A DNA stretch of 64,000 nt, from contig NZ_BAABHD010000005.1 of NCBI RefSeq assembly GCF_039541915.1, positions 124,001-188,000 on the forward strand, in the 5' to 3' direction. Origin of the DNA: Nibrella saemangeumensis. Its GTDB lineage: Bacteria > Bacteroidota > Bacteroidia > Cytophagales > Spirosomataceae. The notes beneath the pieces were generated by a model. The model worked only from the letters and a program-made list of their open reading frames with translations, had not been told where the DNA came from and made no database searches. The translations under genes were made by a program, and so were the position numbers. This document shows, in pieces, positions 46,076 through 53,908 of this stretch; position 1 is the stretch's first letter; every line of letters begins with the position of its first letter.

Positions 46076-48184
46076 CTAACTGATCCGGCTCCAGTTAGTT
46101 TCTTCTTTGCGTAAGGCGTCCAGATGATTGCGGATGGGTGCGTGCTGCGGCAATACCAGATGCGGGTCTTCGTCCAGAATTTTCTGGGCCGACTCGCGGG
46201 CAGCTGCCAGGATGGCTCCGTCTTTGGCCAGGTCGGCAATCATCAGGTCCATCACGCCACTTTGCTGGGTGCCCGTCAGGTCGCCGGGGCCGCGGAGTTG
46301 CAGGTCTACGTCGGCAATCTCGAAACCGTTGTTTGTTTTAACCATGGTTTCAATGCGGGTGCGGGTATCTTTGCTGAGTTTGTATCCGGTCATCAGCACG
46401 CAGTACGACTGGTCGGCACCCCGGCCAACCCGCCCCCTTAGCTGGTGCAACTGGGCCAGGCCAAACCGCTCAGCGCTTTCAATGACCATTACGCTGGCGT
46501 TAGGCACGTTTACGCCTACCTCGATGACAGTCGTTGCGACCATGATGTGCGTCTCCCGCTTCTGGAAGCGCTTCATCTCGTCGTCTTTCTCATACGGCAG
46601 CATCCGGCCGTGCAGGATACCCACTTCGTACTTCGGCCTGGGAAACGCCCGCTGGATGCTCTCGAAGCCGTCCATCAGGTCTTTGTAGTCAAGCTTCTCC
46701 GACTCCTCAATCAGTGGGTATACCACATATACCTGCCGGCCCAGCTCGATCTGCTGACGCATAAAACCAAATACCTCCGACCGGTGCTTATCGAACTTAT
46801 GAACCGTTTTGATCGGCTTCCGACCCGCCGGCAGCTCGTCAATGATGGATATATCCAGGTTGCCGTACAGCGTCATGGCCAGCGTCCGCGGGATGGGCGT
46901 AGCGGTCATGACCAGAATGTGCGGGGGCACGTCTTCATTCTTGGCCCACATTTTGGCCCTTTGCGCGACACCAAACCGGTGCTGCTCGTCGATGATGCAC
47001 AGGCCCAGGTTCTGGAACTGCACGGTATCCTCCAGGAGGGCGTGAGTACCCACAATAATGTGCATCTTTCCCGTCTGCAACTCCTCGTGCAGTACGCGCC
47101 GGCGTTTGGTAGTGGTGGAGCCGGTCAGGATGCCAATGTTCAGGCCCAGCGCATCTGCAAAGAGTTTCAGGCCCTCGTAATGCTGATCGGCCAGAATTTC
47201 GGTGGGGGCCATCATACAGGCCTGGGCCCCGTTGGATAGGGCCATCAGCATGGCAATAAAGGCGACGATAGTCTTTCCGCTACCGACATCGCCCTGTAGC
47301 AGCCGGTTCATCTGTTTACCGCTGACAAAATCAGCGTAGATTTCCTTCAGCACCCGCTTCTGCGCGTTGGTCAGGTCGAAGGGCAAATGGTCTTTGTAGA
47401 ACGCCGTTACCAGCCCGGCATTTCGGAATACCTGGCCCGGATTTTCATTTTTCTGGAGGAGTTTGTTCTTGATGAGCCGGAGCTGGTTGTAGAACAACTC
47501 CTCGAATTTCAGCCGCCGTTGCGCCTGCACCAGCCAGGCCTGGTTCTGCGGCAGGTGGATATTCCACATGGCATCGCGCTTGGATACCAGCCGAAAGTGC
47601 TGAACGAGCGATTCGGGCAGTGTTTCGCGGATGTGCGGATAGGCACCTTCCAGCAGGTTCCGCATGATGGTGCCGATGGCCTTGCTGTCGAGGTGCCGCC
47701 GGCGAAGCTTTTCGGTCAGGCTGTAAACGGGGTAGAACCCCCGCGGCACGTCTGTATCCGGGCTGAGGTTATCCAGTTCGGGATGCACAATGCTGAACTG
47801 CCCACCAAAAGATTGCGGCTTACCGTAGGCGATGTACTCGCCGTTACGCCGGAGGTTTTTTTCCAGCCATGTCAGCCCCTGAAACCACACCAGGTTCATG
47901 GTACCGGTACCGTCGGTAAAGGTGCCGACCATCCGTTTTTTCGGTCCTTCCCCTTCGAAATACCAGTCGCGCAGGCGACCGCGAATCTGAGCGGCCGCTA
48001 AGCTGTCGTCCAGCTCGCTGATGGTATGAAAGCGGGTACGGTCGTCGTAACGGAAGGGATAATACTGAATGAGGTCGCCATAGGTGAAGATATTGAGTTC
48101 TGTGTTCAATAGCTCCGCCCGTTGCGGTCCAACGCCTTTCAGAAATTCAATTCGGGTGTCAAAAAAGGTGGTTCGCTCGGTCAT
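46076..48184 (-). CDS. recG: ATP-dependent DNA helicase RecG
   Basis: 702 residues from ATG 48184 (MTERTTFFDTRIEFLKGVGP). RecG reverses stalled replication forks and branch-migrates Holliday junctions. Present are the N-terminal wedge OB fold, Walker A GDVGSGKT (298-305), DEQH box (399-402), MTATPIPRT, and the RVGRG motif with its C-terminal translocation (TRG) segment. An ATG at 48220 lies only about 8 nt after the likely transcription start (box at 48235-48242) and is therefore less likely. Confidence 0.96.
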   Translation of the reverse strand: MTERTTFFDTRIEFLKGVGPQRAELLNTELNIFTYGDLIQYYPFRYDDRTRFHTISELDDSLAAAQIRGRLRDWYFEGEGPKKRMVGTFTDGTGTMNLVWFQGLTWLEKNLRRNGEYIAYGKPQSFGGQFSIVHPELDNLSPDTDVPRGFYPVYSLTEKLRRRHLDSKAIGTIMRNLLEGAYPHIRETLPESLVQHFRLVSKRDAMWNIHLPQNQAWLVQAQRRLKFEELFYNQLRLIKNKLLQKNENPGQVFRNAGLVTAFYKDHLPFDLTNAQKRVLKEIYADFVSGKQMNRLLQGDVGSGKTIVAFIAMLMALSNGAQACMMAPTEILADQHYEGLKLFADALGLNIGILTGSTTTKRRRVLHEELQTGKMHIIVGTHALLEDTVQFQNLGLCIIDEQHRFGVAQRAKMWAKNEDVPPHILVMTATPIPRTLAMTLYGNLDISIIDELPAGRKPIKTVHKFDKHRSEVFGFMRQQIELGRQVYVVYPLIEESEKLDYKDLMDGFESIQRAFPRPKYEVGILHGRMLPYEKDDEMKRFQKRETHIMVATTVIEVGVNVPNASVMVIESAERFGLAQLHQLRGRVGRGADQSYCVLMTGYKLSKDTRTRIETMVKTNNGFEIADVDLQLRGPGDLTGTQQSGVMDLMIADLAKDGAILAAARESAQKILDEDPHLVLPQHAPIRNHLDALRKEETNWSRIS

Positions 48185-48234
48185 ACGTGCCCGGTCATGC
48201 GCCCGAAACTGGTACTGCATTTATTGGTAACACC

Positions 48235-48242
48235 CAAATCTA
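48235..48242 (-). promoter_or_regulatory. TAGATTTG -7 box of recG
   Basis: Full TAnnTTTG match on the minus strand, placing the transcription start about 48228. It supports translation from the ATG at 48184 (leader about 44 nt). Confidence 0.55.
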
Positions 48243-48265
48243 CATAATTTAGGGAAATTTGCGCA

Positions 48266-49678
48266 CTACAGTGTTTTTCGGTTCAGACCGAAGGCCACGC
48301 CACCGTACACGTCTATACCACGGGGCGCAAAACCATTCCGGCCGCTGCCCATGAGCCCCATAATGTTGTCGGAGCCCAGCCAGAAGGGACCAAGCCTGCC
48401 GGCCAGGCCAACCATTATGCCTCGATTCAGGTAGGCAATAGGTATTGAAGCCTCGATAAGCCGCGTTGTGAAGCGGGGGGTAATCGCAATCAGCGTTGGC
48501 TGGTGCATGGCAATGGCCGTAAGCCCCCGCATATTCTGAAACCAGACTACACTCATCCCTAAACCTGCAGGCGATTGCCATTCGGCCGCTAGGTTAAGGG
48601 CGGTAGGTAATCCGGAACGAAAGCTTCTTTTACCACTGGCGGGTTCTATGTCCAGTTTCTGCCGCAGAACGCCGGCAATGTCTTCACTGCCCCCCACCTG
48701 ATCAAAATCCGACGGGTAGAACCGTACATTCTGCCGCTGCACATCGTAAGCCTGGCCTTCATAGCGAATGCTCCCGATATCCATCAGCGAACCGCTCAAC
48801 CGCAGCAGCGGAGCGTCCTCGTCGACCTGTGCGATATACGAGACCCCCAGGTCGACACCCCAGCCATTGCCGGGTGCTTCAGGATTTAACAATGTCCGTG
48901 GTGAGAAGTTGCGCCCCTGTAAAAAGCTGGTATAGCCCAGATCAGCATCCACCTGGTTTACCTCGAGGTAGCCTTCATCCCGCCCTGTCTGGTCAAACTG
49001 GATCTGGTAATCGAGGCCCCGGTTGATCAGGTGCCCGGATGTATAGCCAAACAGGCGTTTAACCGTGATACCGCCCAACAGCTTTTGACCCTCATCTTCC
49101 AGAAGCGTATAGGCAAAGGTAAGCGCCACTTCGGCGTAGGTGTTGGTATTGATGCTAAACTTATTGTCCCGGCTGGGAATGCTAAACAAGGCAGAATCGC
49201 GGAGGCTGGCCCGGAGCGCCGATAACAATTGCTCAGAAGCGCCCGAGACCTGAGCAGCCGCCCGGAGCCGGGAGGTAAAGCCCAGGCCCCCCCGTGGACC
49301 AGTCTTAAACTGCAGGGCCGGTCCGCGTACTTCTCCCCAAAGCGTACCATATTTAGACTTGCCGTCCAAGATTTCGCGGGTGTAGTCCATCTGAAACGCC
49401 AGAGAGCCATCAGGCCGGCGAAACCGGTTAGGCACGTTTTGGGCCAGCAGCGTCAGCAGGGAATACGGTGCATTGTATCGAACGTAGTTGTTATCGGCGT
49501 GGACATTGGCGGTAAACAGGTTGGCATCGTAGGAATGCGGAGAATCAGCCGCCAGCGCCGGATTGAGGTAAATGCGATGGGTACCACCATAAGGACTGGT
49601 CGTTATCCCCAGCAGGTTTTGTGCCTGACTCGTCACCGACAGCAGCCCGGCCAGCACTAACAAAATTATATGCCTCAT
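48266..49678 (-). CDS. DUF5723 outer-membrane protein
   Basis: 470 residues from ATG 49678, whose signal peptide (MRHIILLVLAGLLSVTSQAQ) decides the start over an upstream alternative. The pattern of alternating beta strands, the N-terminal NLLGITTSPYGGTHRIYLNPALAADSPHSYDANLF and the aromatic-terminated strands fit the DUF5723 barrel family of Bacteroidota. Role unknown; it may be an outer-membrane pore or assembly protein. It lies upstream of recG on the same strand with a gap of 81 bp that holds the recG promoter, so it is a separate unit. Confidence 0.85.
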   Translation of the reverse strand: MRHIILLVLAGLLSVTSQAQNLLGITTSPYGGTHRIYLNPALAADSPHSYDANLFTANVHADNNYVRYNAPYSLLTLLAQNVPNRFRRPDGSLAFQMDYTREILDGKSKYGTLWGEVRGPALQFKTGPRGGLGFTSRLRAAAQVSGASEQLLSALRASLRDSALFSIPSRDNKFSINTNTYAEVALTFAYTLLEDEGQKLLGGITVKRLFGYTSGHLINRGLDYQIQFDQTGRDEGYLEVNQVDADLGYTSFLQGRNFSPRTLLNPEAPGNGWGVDLGVSYIAQVDEDAPLLRLSGSLMDIGSIRYEGQAYDVQRQNVRFYPSDFDQVGGSEDIAGVLRQKLDIEPASGKRSFRSGLPTALNLAAEWQSPAGLGMSVVWFQNMRGLTAIAMHQPTLIAITPRFTTRLIEASIPIAYLNRGIMVGLAGRLGPFWLGSDNIMGLMGSGRNGFAPRGIDVYGGVAFGLNRKTL

Positions 49679-49783
49679 GCAAGGTGTAGTTGAAAAAAGC
49701 GTCATATCGTATACTAAACGCTATACTACCCCTTGCGTTGGCAAATGCTTGTTTATTTTAGTTAATGGCAGTACTCAGCAGCC

Positions 49784-50386
49784 TTAAACACCTTCAGCTT
49801 CTACCTGCTTCACCTCCGGAACCAAACGGGTCAGCAGGTTCTCAATACCGGCTTTCAGCGTGAGGGTGGATGACGGACAGCCGCTGCAGGAGCCTTGCAG
49901 GAGCACTTTAACGGTGCCGGAATTTTCGTCAAACGAATAGAAGTTAATAGCTCCGCCATCTGACTCAACCGCCGGGCGAACGTACTGATCAAGTACCGCT
50001 TTAATCTTCTGTACGGTCTCACTATCTGCCTCCACTTTAGTTGAGTTGGCATCCATCGTGCGCTGACTGAAGACCAGCTTCTGCTCTTCAAAGTATTGCT
50101 TGATATAAAACTTTAGTTCGAAAAGCACATCGTTCCAATCGGTCGCATCATCCTTGGTAACCGTAATGAAATTGCTGGAGATAAACACCCGGCGGACAAA
50201 GTCGAAACCAAACAGCGCCACTGCCAGCGGAGAGTTCTTACCTTCCAGCAGGGCATCACCCGGTTCAGCATAGTCGAAGGACAGGCCTTCGGGCACCAGC
50301 GGAAAATTCAGCACAAACTTCATGGAGTTCGGGTTCGGGCTGGACTCCGTATACAGCATGACGGGGGGACGCAGTAGTGAGTTCAT
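49784..50386 (-). CDS. NifU/Nfu-type Fe-S scaffold protein
   Basis: 200 residues. It has an N-terminal Nfu domain (about 8-95; LYTESSPNPNSMKFVLNFPL) and a C-terminal NifU-type domain with the cluster-binding motif CSGCPSS (Cys166, Cys169 approximately). The linkage matches mitochondrial Nfu1 and bacterial NfuA-like carriers that deliver 4Fe-4S clusters to target enzymes. The role follows from the family. An inverted repeat (50407-50455) lies upstream. Confidence 0.92.
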   Translation of the reverse strand: MNSLLRPPVMLYTESSPNPNSMKFVLNFPLVPEGLSFDYAEPGDALLEGKNSPLAVALFGFDFVRRVFISSNFITVTKDDATDWNDVLFELKFYIKQYFEEQKLVFSQRTMDANSTKVEADSETVQKIKAVLDQYVRPAVESDGGAINFYSFDENSGTVKVLLQGSCSGCPSSTLTLKAGIENLLTRLVPEVKQVEAEGV

Positions 50387-50406
50387 ATTATCTGATTAGT
50401 TAAGTC

Positions 50407-50455
50407 GTCTGTTCTTGCTTCCGACTTCACGGAAGCCTGTGCTTTGCTAACAGAC
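50407..50455. repeat. Nested inverted repeat upstream of Nfu
   Basis: GTCTGTT (50407-50413) pairs with AACAGAC (50449-50455), and the inner CTTCCG pairs with CGGAAG. In the Nfu leader or intergenic RNA it would form a two-step hairpin. Confidence 0.5.
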
Positions 50456-50482
50456 GGAAAAAACTTTTAGTTTACGGCAAAC

Positions 50483-50517
50483 AAAAAACCTGTTCCCGCA
50501 CAGGCCGGAACAGGTTT
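50483..50517 (-). terminator. Terminator of rplU-rpmA
   Basis: Read on the minus strand, AACCTGTTCC and GGAACAGGTT form a 10-bp stem around GGCCTGTGCG, followed by TTTTTTG. It lies 69-103 bp after the rpmA stop. Confidence 0.85.
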
Positions 50518-50585
50518 ATCCTACTTACGATTTACAGTTCGATCCAAAAACCACCTTCAGTAAACCGCAACGTTCTTATACTTGC

Positions 50586-50885
50586 TTATTCTGCTGCTAC
50601 GGGAGCAGAAGCTTCAGCCGTAGTGGTCGTCTCAAACGGAACAATGCTCACGTACGAGCGATTGTCGCGACCTTTCCGGAACTGAACCGTACCGTCGACC
50701 AATGCAAACAGCGTATGGTCTCTGCCCAGGCCTACATTCTGGCCGGGGTGATGCTTTGTGCCACGCTGGCGAATAATAATATTGCCGGCGATTGCTTTCT
50801 GGCCACCAAACAGCTTAACGCCCAAACGTTTGCTGATCGAATCCCGGCCGTTTTTGGAACTACCTACACCTTTCTTGTGTGCCAT
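50586..50885 (-). CDS. rpmA: 50S ribosomal protein L27
   Basis: 99 residues. The N-terminus MAHKKGVGSSKNGRDSISKRLGVK and the core RQRGTKHHPGQNVGLGRDHTLFAL are canonical. L27 lies near the peptidyl-transferase centre. A short Thr/Ala-rich C-terminal tail (about 86-99) is the only unusual part. It follows rplU by 85 bp; the gap contains TTTCAAG-word repeats. Confidence 0.98.
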   Translation of the reverse strand: MAHKKGVGSSKNGRDSISKRLGVKLFGGQKAIAGNIIIRQRGTKHHPGQNVGLGRDHTLFALVDGTVQFRKGRDNRSYVSIVPFETTTTAEASAPVAAE

Positions 50886-50902
50886 TTTCTTTAAACGAGT
50901 TT

Positions 50903-50970
50903 ATGGTTCCAGGCTTCAGGTTCCACGTTACAGAAGCGAACTTGAAACGTTGAAACCTTAAACTTGAAAC
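50903..50970. repeat. TTTCAAG-word inverted repeat between rplU and rpmA
   Basis: GGTTCCAGGCTTCAGGTTCCACG (as words GGTTCCAG, GCTTCAGG, TTCCACG) faces AACTTGAAAC, GTTGAAACC and AAACTTGAAAC on the other side. It separates two genes normally very tightly linked. Confidence 0.7.
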
Positions 50971-51282
50971 TTACAGGGTGATGTCTTCAATCAACACCTT
51001 GGTCAGGTACTGACGGTGACCATTTTTCTTCTTGTAGCCTTTTCTACGCTTCTTTTTGAAGACGATTACTTTTTCGCCTTTCAGGTGTTCGACGATCTTG
51101 GCTGAGATCGACGCACCTTCAACGAGCGGAGCCCCTACGGTTATGCTTCCGTCGTTATCAACAAGGAGTACCTTGTCGAACACAAGTGCAGCGTCCGCGT
51201 CGCCTTCCAACCGATGGGTGTAGACGGTACGGCCCTTCTCTACTTTAAATTGCTGACCTGCGATCTCTACGATTGCGTACAT
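50971..51282 (-). CDS. rplU: 50S ribosomal protein L21
   Basis: 103 residues, the normal length. The start MYAIVEIAGQQFKVEKGRTVYTHRL and the basic C-terminus with FKKKRRKGYKKKNGHRQY are typical. It binds 23S rRNA. The promoter box lies 31 bp upstream. It is the first gene of the rplU-rpmA unit. Confidence 0.98.
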   Translation of the reverse strand: MYAIVEIAGQQFKVEKGRTVYTHRLEGDADAALVFDKVLLVDNDGSITVGAPLVEGASISAKIVEHLKGEKVIVFKKKRRKGYKKKNGHRQYLTKVLIEDITL

Positions 51283-51313
51283 GATTTTTGACCTATAATT
51301 TGGAAATGAGGGG

Positions 51314-51321
51314 CAAAATTA
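51314..51321 (-). promoter_or_regulatory. TAATTTTG -7 box of rplU
   Basis: Full TAnnTTTG match on the minus strand, giving a leader of about 25 nt. TTGAC words lie 20-25 bp further upstream. Confidence 0.65.
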
Positions 51322-51366
51322 CGGAATCTTTAGCCGATAGTCAATAGGCTGTTAGTCAATAGTGGA

Positions 51367-51457
51367 AAGAATATTTGAGACGTTAGATGTTGGACGTTAG
51401 ACATTGGACTTAGCTGTTGAATTTACTATCTGACATCGAATGTCCAACGTCTAGAAT
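51367..51457. repeat. TTAGAC/TTGGAC-word inverted repeat at IS insertion site
   Basis: GACGTTAGATGTTGGACG and TTAGACATTGGAC words (51379-51410) are followed by the inverse words GACATCGAATGTCC and AACGTCTAGAATC (51431-51457). The IS481 element is inserted immediately after the second arm. Confidence 0.6.
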
Positions 51458-51512
51458 CTACTTGTACTGGTTGATAAGGTTGTTCTTGTTGCTGGCCTGG
51501 ATTTTGTTGGGT

Positions 51513-52121
51513 ATGAACATGATGAAAATCCATGCAAACGCTGCGCTGACTGTCAAACAACGCCAGGAGGTTAAACGACTCTTTGAGACGGGGCAATTCA
51601 CCAAAACCCAACTGGCCAAGCAGTTTACCACCTCGACCAAAACCATTGGTAAATGGGTCGATCGCTCCCACTACCAGGATCGCTCCAGCGCCCCGCATCT
51701 GCCGGCTGGCTCTGTAACTGACGCCTTTCGGCAAGCCGTCATTGCCTATCGGCAGGCCCATCCCTGGCACGGCCCGGTCCGTATCGCAGCCGAGTTGGAG
51801 GCTGACTATGGACACTTTGCCACTAGCACCGTCTATCTGATTTTGCGCCAGGCCGGCCTGACCCGGCCAGCCCCCGCTAAACGAGCTAAGCCCAGCGGCA
51901 TTCCGGTGGGACGCTATCGCACGCAGATGGATGTCCAGCAGTTGCCAGCCATCAAGGGCAGTAGTGGCTTTGAATACAAGATCTCCATCATTCATCTGTC
52001 GACCCGCATGAAGTATTCTGAGATTCATGACAATTACCAAAGCGCTACCTTGGCCGCTGTTTATGAGCGCTCTTTGGAGCGACTCCCCCCTTTTTTATCA
52101 CTTTCACCGACAATGCCATGA
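51513..52121 (+). CDS. IS481-type transposase, N-terminal frame
   Basis: 203 residues from ATG 51513 (MNMMKIHANAALTVKQRQEV); ATGs at 51519 and 51522 are alternatives. It contains the helix-turn-helix (FETGQFTKTQLAKQFTTSTKTIGKWV), the helical DNA-binding region HPWHGPVRIAAELEADYG and the first catalytic Asp of the DDE core in YRTQMDVQQLP. The frame ends at TGA 52119-52121. Homology continues in the -1 frame of the next ORF from a T TTT TTA slippery sequence (52091-52097). Confidence 0.85.
   Translation: MNMMKIHANAALTVKQRQEVKRLFETGQFTKTQLAKQFTTSTKTIGKWVDRSHYQDRSSAPHLPAGSVTDAFRQAVIAYRQAHPWHGPVRIAAELEADYGHFATSTVYLILRQAGLTRPAPAKRAKPSGIPVGRYRTQMDVQQLPAIKGSSGFEYKISIIHLSTRMKYSEIHDNYQSATLAAVYERSLERLPPFLSLSPTMP
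52091..52097 (+). other. T TTT TTA slippery heptamer in IS481 transposase
   Basis: In the frame of the first ORF the codons are CCT TTT TTA, so the heptamer is correctly phased for a -1 shift (X XXY YYZ). The shift takes the ribosome into the frame encoding TFTDNAMSF and the rest of the catalytic core. I see no strong downstream hairpin. Confidence 0.6.
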
Positions 52122-52444
52122 GCTTTACCATGAAGTACACCGCTCACGCTGACCGGCGGACCTGCTTTACCAAGACGGTGGAGGGCAGCGGTCGCATTCA
52201 TGCCTTGATTCCCAAAGGCTCTCCCTGGTGTAATGGTTTTATCGAACGCAGTAATCGGACCGACAACGAAGAGCTGTTTAGTCAGTTTCGTTTCATCGAC
52301 GCCGAAGATCGCCGGTATCAATTGCGGCTGTGGGAAATGAGCTATAATTGTCGACGACCTCATCAGGGTTTGGGTAATCAGATTCCCCTCAATGTGTACC
52401 GAAGAGATTTTCCTATTCAAGCCGTAGCTATGGGAATAACCTAA
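52118..52444 (+). CDS. IS481-type transposase, C-terminal frame
   Basis: The frame carries the second and third acidic residues of the DDE core: the Asp in TFTDNAMSF (coded just before the ATG at 52118) and the Glu in GFIERSNRTDNEELF. It continues with the family's C-terminal LRLWEMSYNCRRPHQGLG. Alone it is inactive. It is translated either by -1 frameshifting or by re-initiation at the ATGA overlap (52118-52121). If the shift is a simple mutation, the transposase is a pseudogene. Confidence 0.8.
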   Translation: MSFTMKYTAHADRRTCFTKTVEGSGRIHALIPKGSPWCNGFIERSNRTDNEELFSQFRFIDAEDRRYQLRLWEMSYNCRRPHQGLGNQIPLNVYRRDFPIQAVAMGIT

Positions 52445-52471
52445 TCAACCAATACAGCTACTGTCTTAAGA

Positions 52472-52927
52472 CTAAAACGGCAACTTCACCGAAGTCTGAA
52501 TCAGGTTGGTGGCACATTTGGCAATGATCTTGCCCCCGGCGGACCGGATGATGCCCTCCACATGAATGATGTTCTTGCCGGCCCGTATAATCGTGGCCGT
52601 TGCCGTGATGGTTTCGCCGAGCCGCGCGCTATGCAGAAAGTCCAGCGTCAGGTTAACAGAGGTGTAGCCATAGTCCCGGCCGAGGGCAAAAACCAGCGAT
52701 CCGGCAATATCATCCAGGATAGCGGCAGCAGCCCCCCCGTGGAGGACACCCATCGGGTTGGTCATTTCTTCATGGATCGTGTACTCCACTACCAATTCCT
52801 TCAGGTCGACCGCCTGTATTCTTCCTTTCAGCCAGCGTCCGAGTGGCGACGGGCTCTTACTCATATCCTGGCCAATCTGGGAGCGGAAAAATTCCAGACG
52901 GGGATTTGTTGGTGTGGTTTCTTCCAT
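52472..52927 (-). CDS. PaaI-family acyl-CoA thioesterase
   Basis: 151 residues from ATG 52927 (MEETTPTNPRLEFF). The hotdog fold signature is NPMGVLHGGAAAAILDDIAGSLVFA (about 58-82). These enzymes hydrolyse acyl-CoA esters, often aromatic ones. A consensus -7 box (52935-52942) lies directly before this ATG, so the longer frame that starts at 52960 is upstream of the promoter and is rejected. The mRNA would be leaderless or nearly so. Confidence 0.9.
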   Translation of the reverse strand: MEETTPTNPRLEFFRSQIGQDMSKSPSPLGRWLKGRIQAVDLKELVVEYTIHEEMTNPMGVLHGGAAAAILDDIAGSLVFALGRDYGYTSVNLTLDFLHSARLGETITATATIIRAGKNIIHVEGIIRSAGGKIIAKCATNLIQTSVKLPF

Positions 52928-52934
52928 AAGGCTG

Positions 52935-52942
52935 CAAAAATA
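52935..52942 (-). promoter_or_regulatory. TATTTTTG -7 box of thioesterase
   Basis: Full TAnnTTTG match on the minus strand, 7 bp from the ATG at 52927. It fixes the start codon and implies a very short or absent leader. Confidence 0.5.
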
Positions 52943-53059
52943 GCATTTAACTAAGTCCATAATGGCCTGACTGCTATATTTTATGGACTTTCCTGTGAGG
53001 TTTTGGGGAGTTGTATTAGTTTTGGGGGATTTTTAGAATAGCCTATCTACTACAAGCGA

Positions 53060-53827
53060 ATGAATTATACGCTTACTCAGATACCCGACCGTACCGTAAA
53101 ACCCCGTCAGAATGGCCTTACCATGGCGATGGACAAAGGCTTAAGCCTCCGTCAAGTTGAGGACTTTCTATCCACATCCGCCGATTACGTCGACTTAGTC
53201 AAGCTGGGCTGGGCCACTTCCTTCGTGACACCTAACCTGAAGGAAAAATTAGCGATCTATAAAGAAGCCGGCGTGCCGGTCTACTTTGGAGGAACCCTGT
53301 TCGAAGCCTTTGTTGTCCGCGACCAGTTTGACGACTACCGCCGACTGATCGATACGTATGATTTAGCCTACGCTGAAGTCTCTGACGGTTCGATTGAAAT
53401 GAATCAGGACACCAAGTGCGACTACATCCGGCAACTGGCTCAGCAGGTAACGGTTCTTTCGGAAGTGGGCTCGAAGGATGAAGCTAAAATCATTCCACCC
53501 TACAAGTGGATTCAGTTGATGAAAGCTGAACTGGAAGCGGGTGCCTGGAAGGTGATTGGTGAAGCCCGCGAGGGTGGTACCGTTGGCCTGTTCCGCTCCA
53601 GCGGAGAAGTACGTCAGGGTCTGGTTGAAGAGATTCTGACGCAGGTACCTTCCGAAAGCATTATCTGGGAGGCTCCGCAAAAAGAACAGCAGGTTTGGTT
53701 TGTAAAGCTTCTGGGCGCCAATGTTAACCTGGGTAACATTGCTCCTCACGAAGTTATACCGCTTGAAACCATCCGGCTCGGTCTGCGTGGTGATACATTT
53801 ACTCACTTTTTAAACGGAAAACATTAA
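53060..53827 (+). CDS. Phosphosulfolactate synthase (ComA-like)
   Basis: 255 residues. The family signature is seen in KPRQNGLTMAMDKGLSLRQ (14-32), DLVKLGWATSFVTPNLKEK and EVSDGSIEMNQDTKCDYIRQL, with the C-terminal ANVNLGNIAPHEVIPLETIRLGLRGDT. ComA adds sulfite to phosphoenolpyruvate, giving (R)-phosphosulfolactate, the first step toward coenzyme M in methanogens. In Bacteroidota a sulfonate or sulfonolipid precursor role has been considered. No comB or comC homologue is next to it. Confidence 0.92.
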   Translation: MNYTLTQIPDRTVKPRQNGLTMAMDKGLSLRQVEDFLSTSADYVDLVKLGWATSFVTPNLKEKLAIYKEAGVPVYFGGTLFEAFVVRDQFDDYRRLIDTYDLAYAEVSDGSIEMNQDTKCDYIRQLAQQVTVLSEVGSKDEAKIIPPYKWIQLMKAELEAGAWKVIGEAREGGTVGLFRSSGEVRQGLVEEILTQVPSESIIWEAPQKEQQVWFVKLLGANVNLGNIAPHEVIPLETIRLGLRGDTFTHFLNGKH

Positions 53828-53900
53828 CTGTTTCAGGTTTAGCGTTTCAGGTTTCAAGTTTGGTAAGAACATAAAACCTTAAACGCTAAACTTGAAACAT
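53828..53900. repeat. TTTCAGG/TTTCAAG-word inverted repeat
   Basis: The gap before the DedA gene holds TGTTTCAGG, TTTAGCGTTTCAGG and TTTCAAGTTT followed, after about 15 nt, by AAACCTTAAACGC and TAAACTTGAAAC. The inner GCGTTTCAGGTTTCAAG / CTTGAAAC…GC pairing gives a long hairpin. Confidence 0.75.
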
Positions 53901-53908
53901 CAACGCTT

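Larger units (their letters stand above)
51462..52457 (+). mobile_element. IS481-family insertion sequence with intact ends
   Basis: About 996 bp. The terminal inverted repeats are 51463-51485 and 52434-52456: 23 bp with three mismatches (TGTAYTGGTTGATWAGGTT…). CTAC occurs directly next to both ends (51458-51461 and 52458-52461), a likely 4-bp target duplication. The element carries a transposase in two overlapping frames. It is inserted between rplU and a thioesterase gene, in a word-repeat region. The intact termini suggest a recent insertion. Confidence 0.9.

Noticed and set aside
46445..47239. 264-residue plus-strand ORF inside recG
   Set aside because: Antisense shadow of a conserved helicase.
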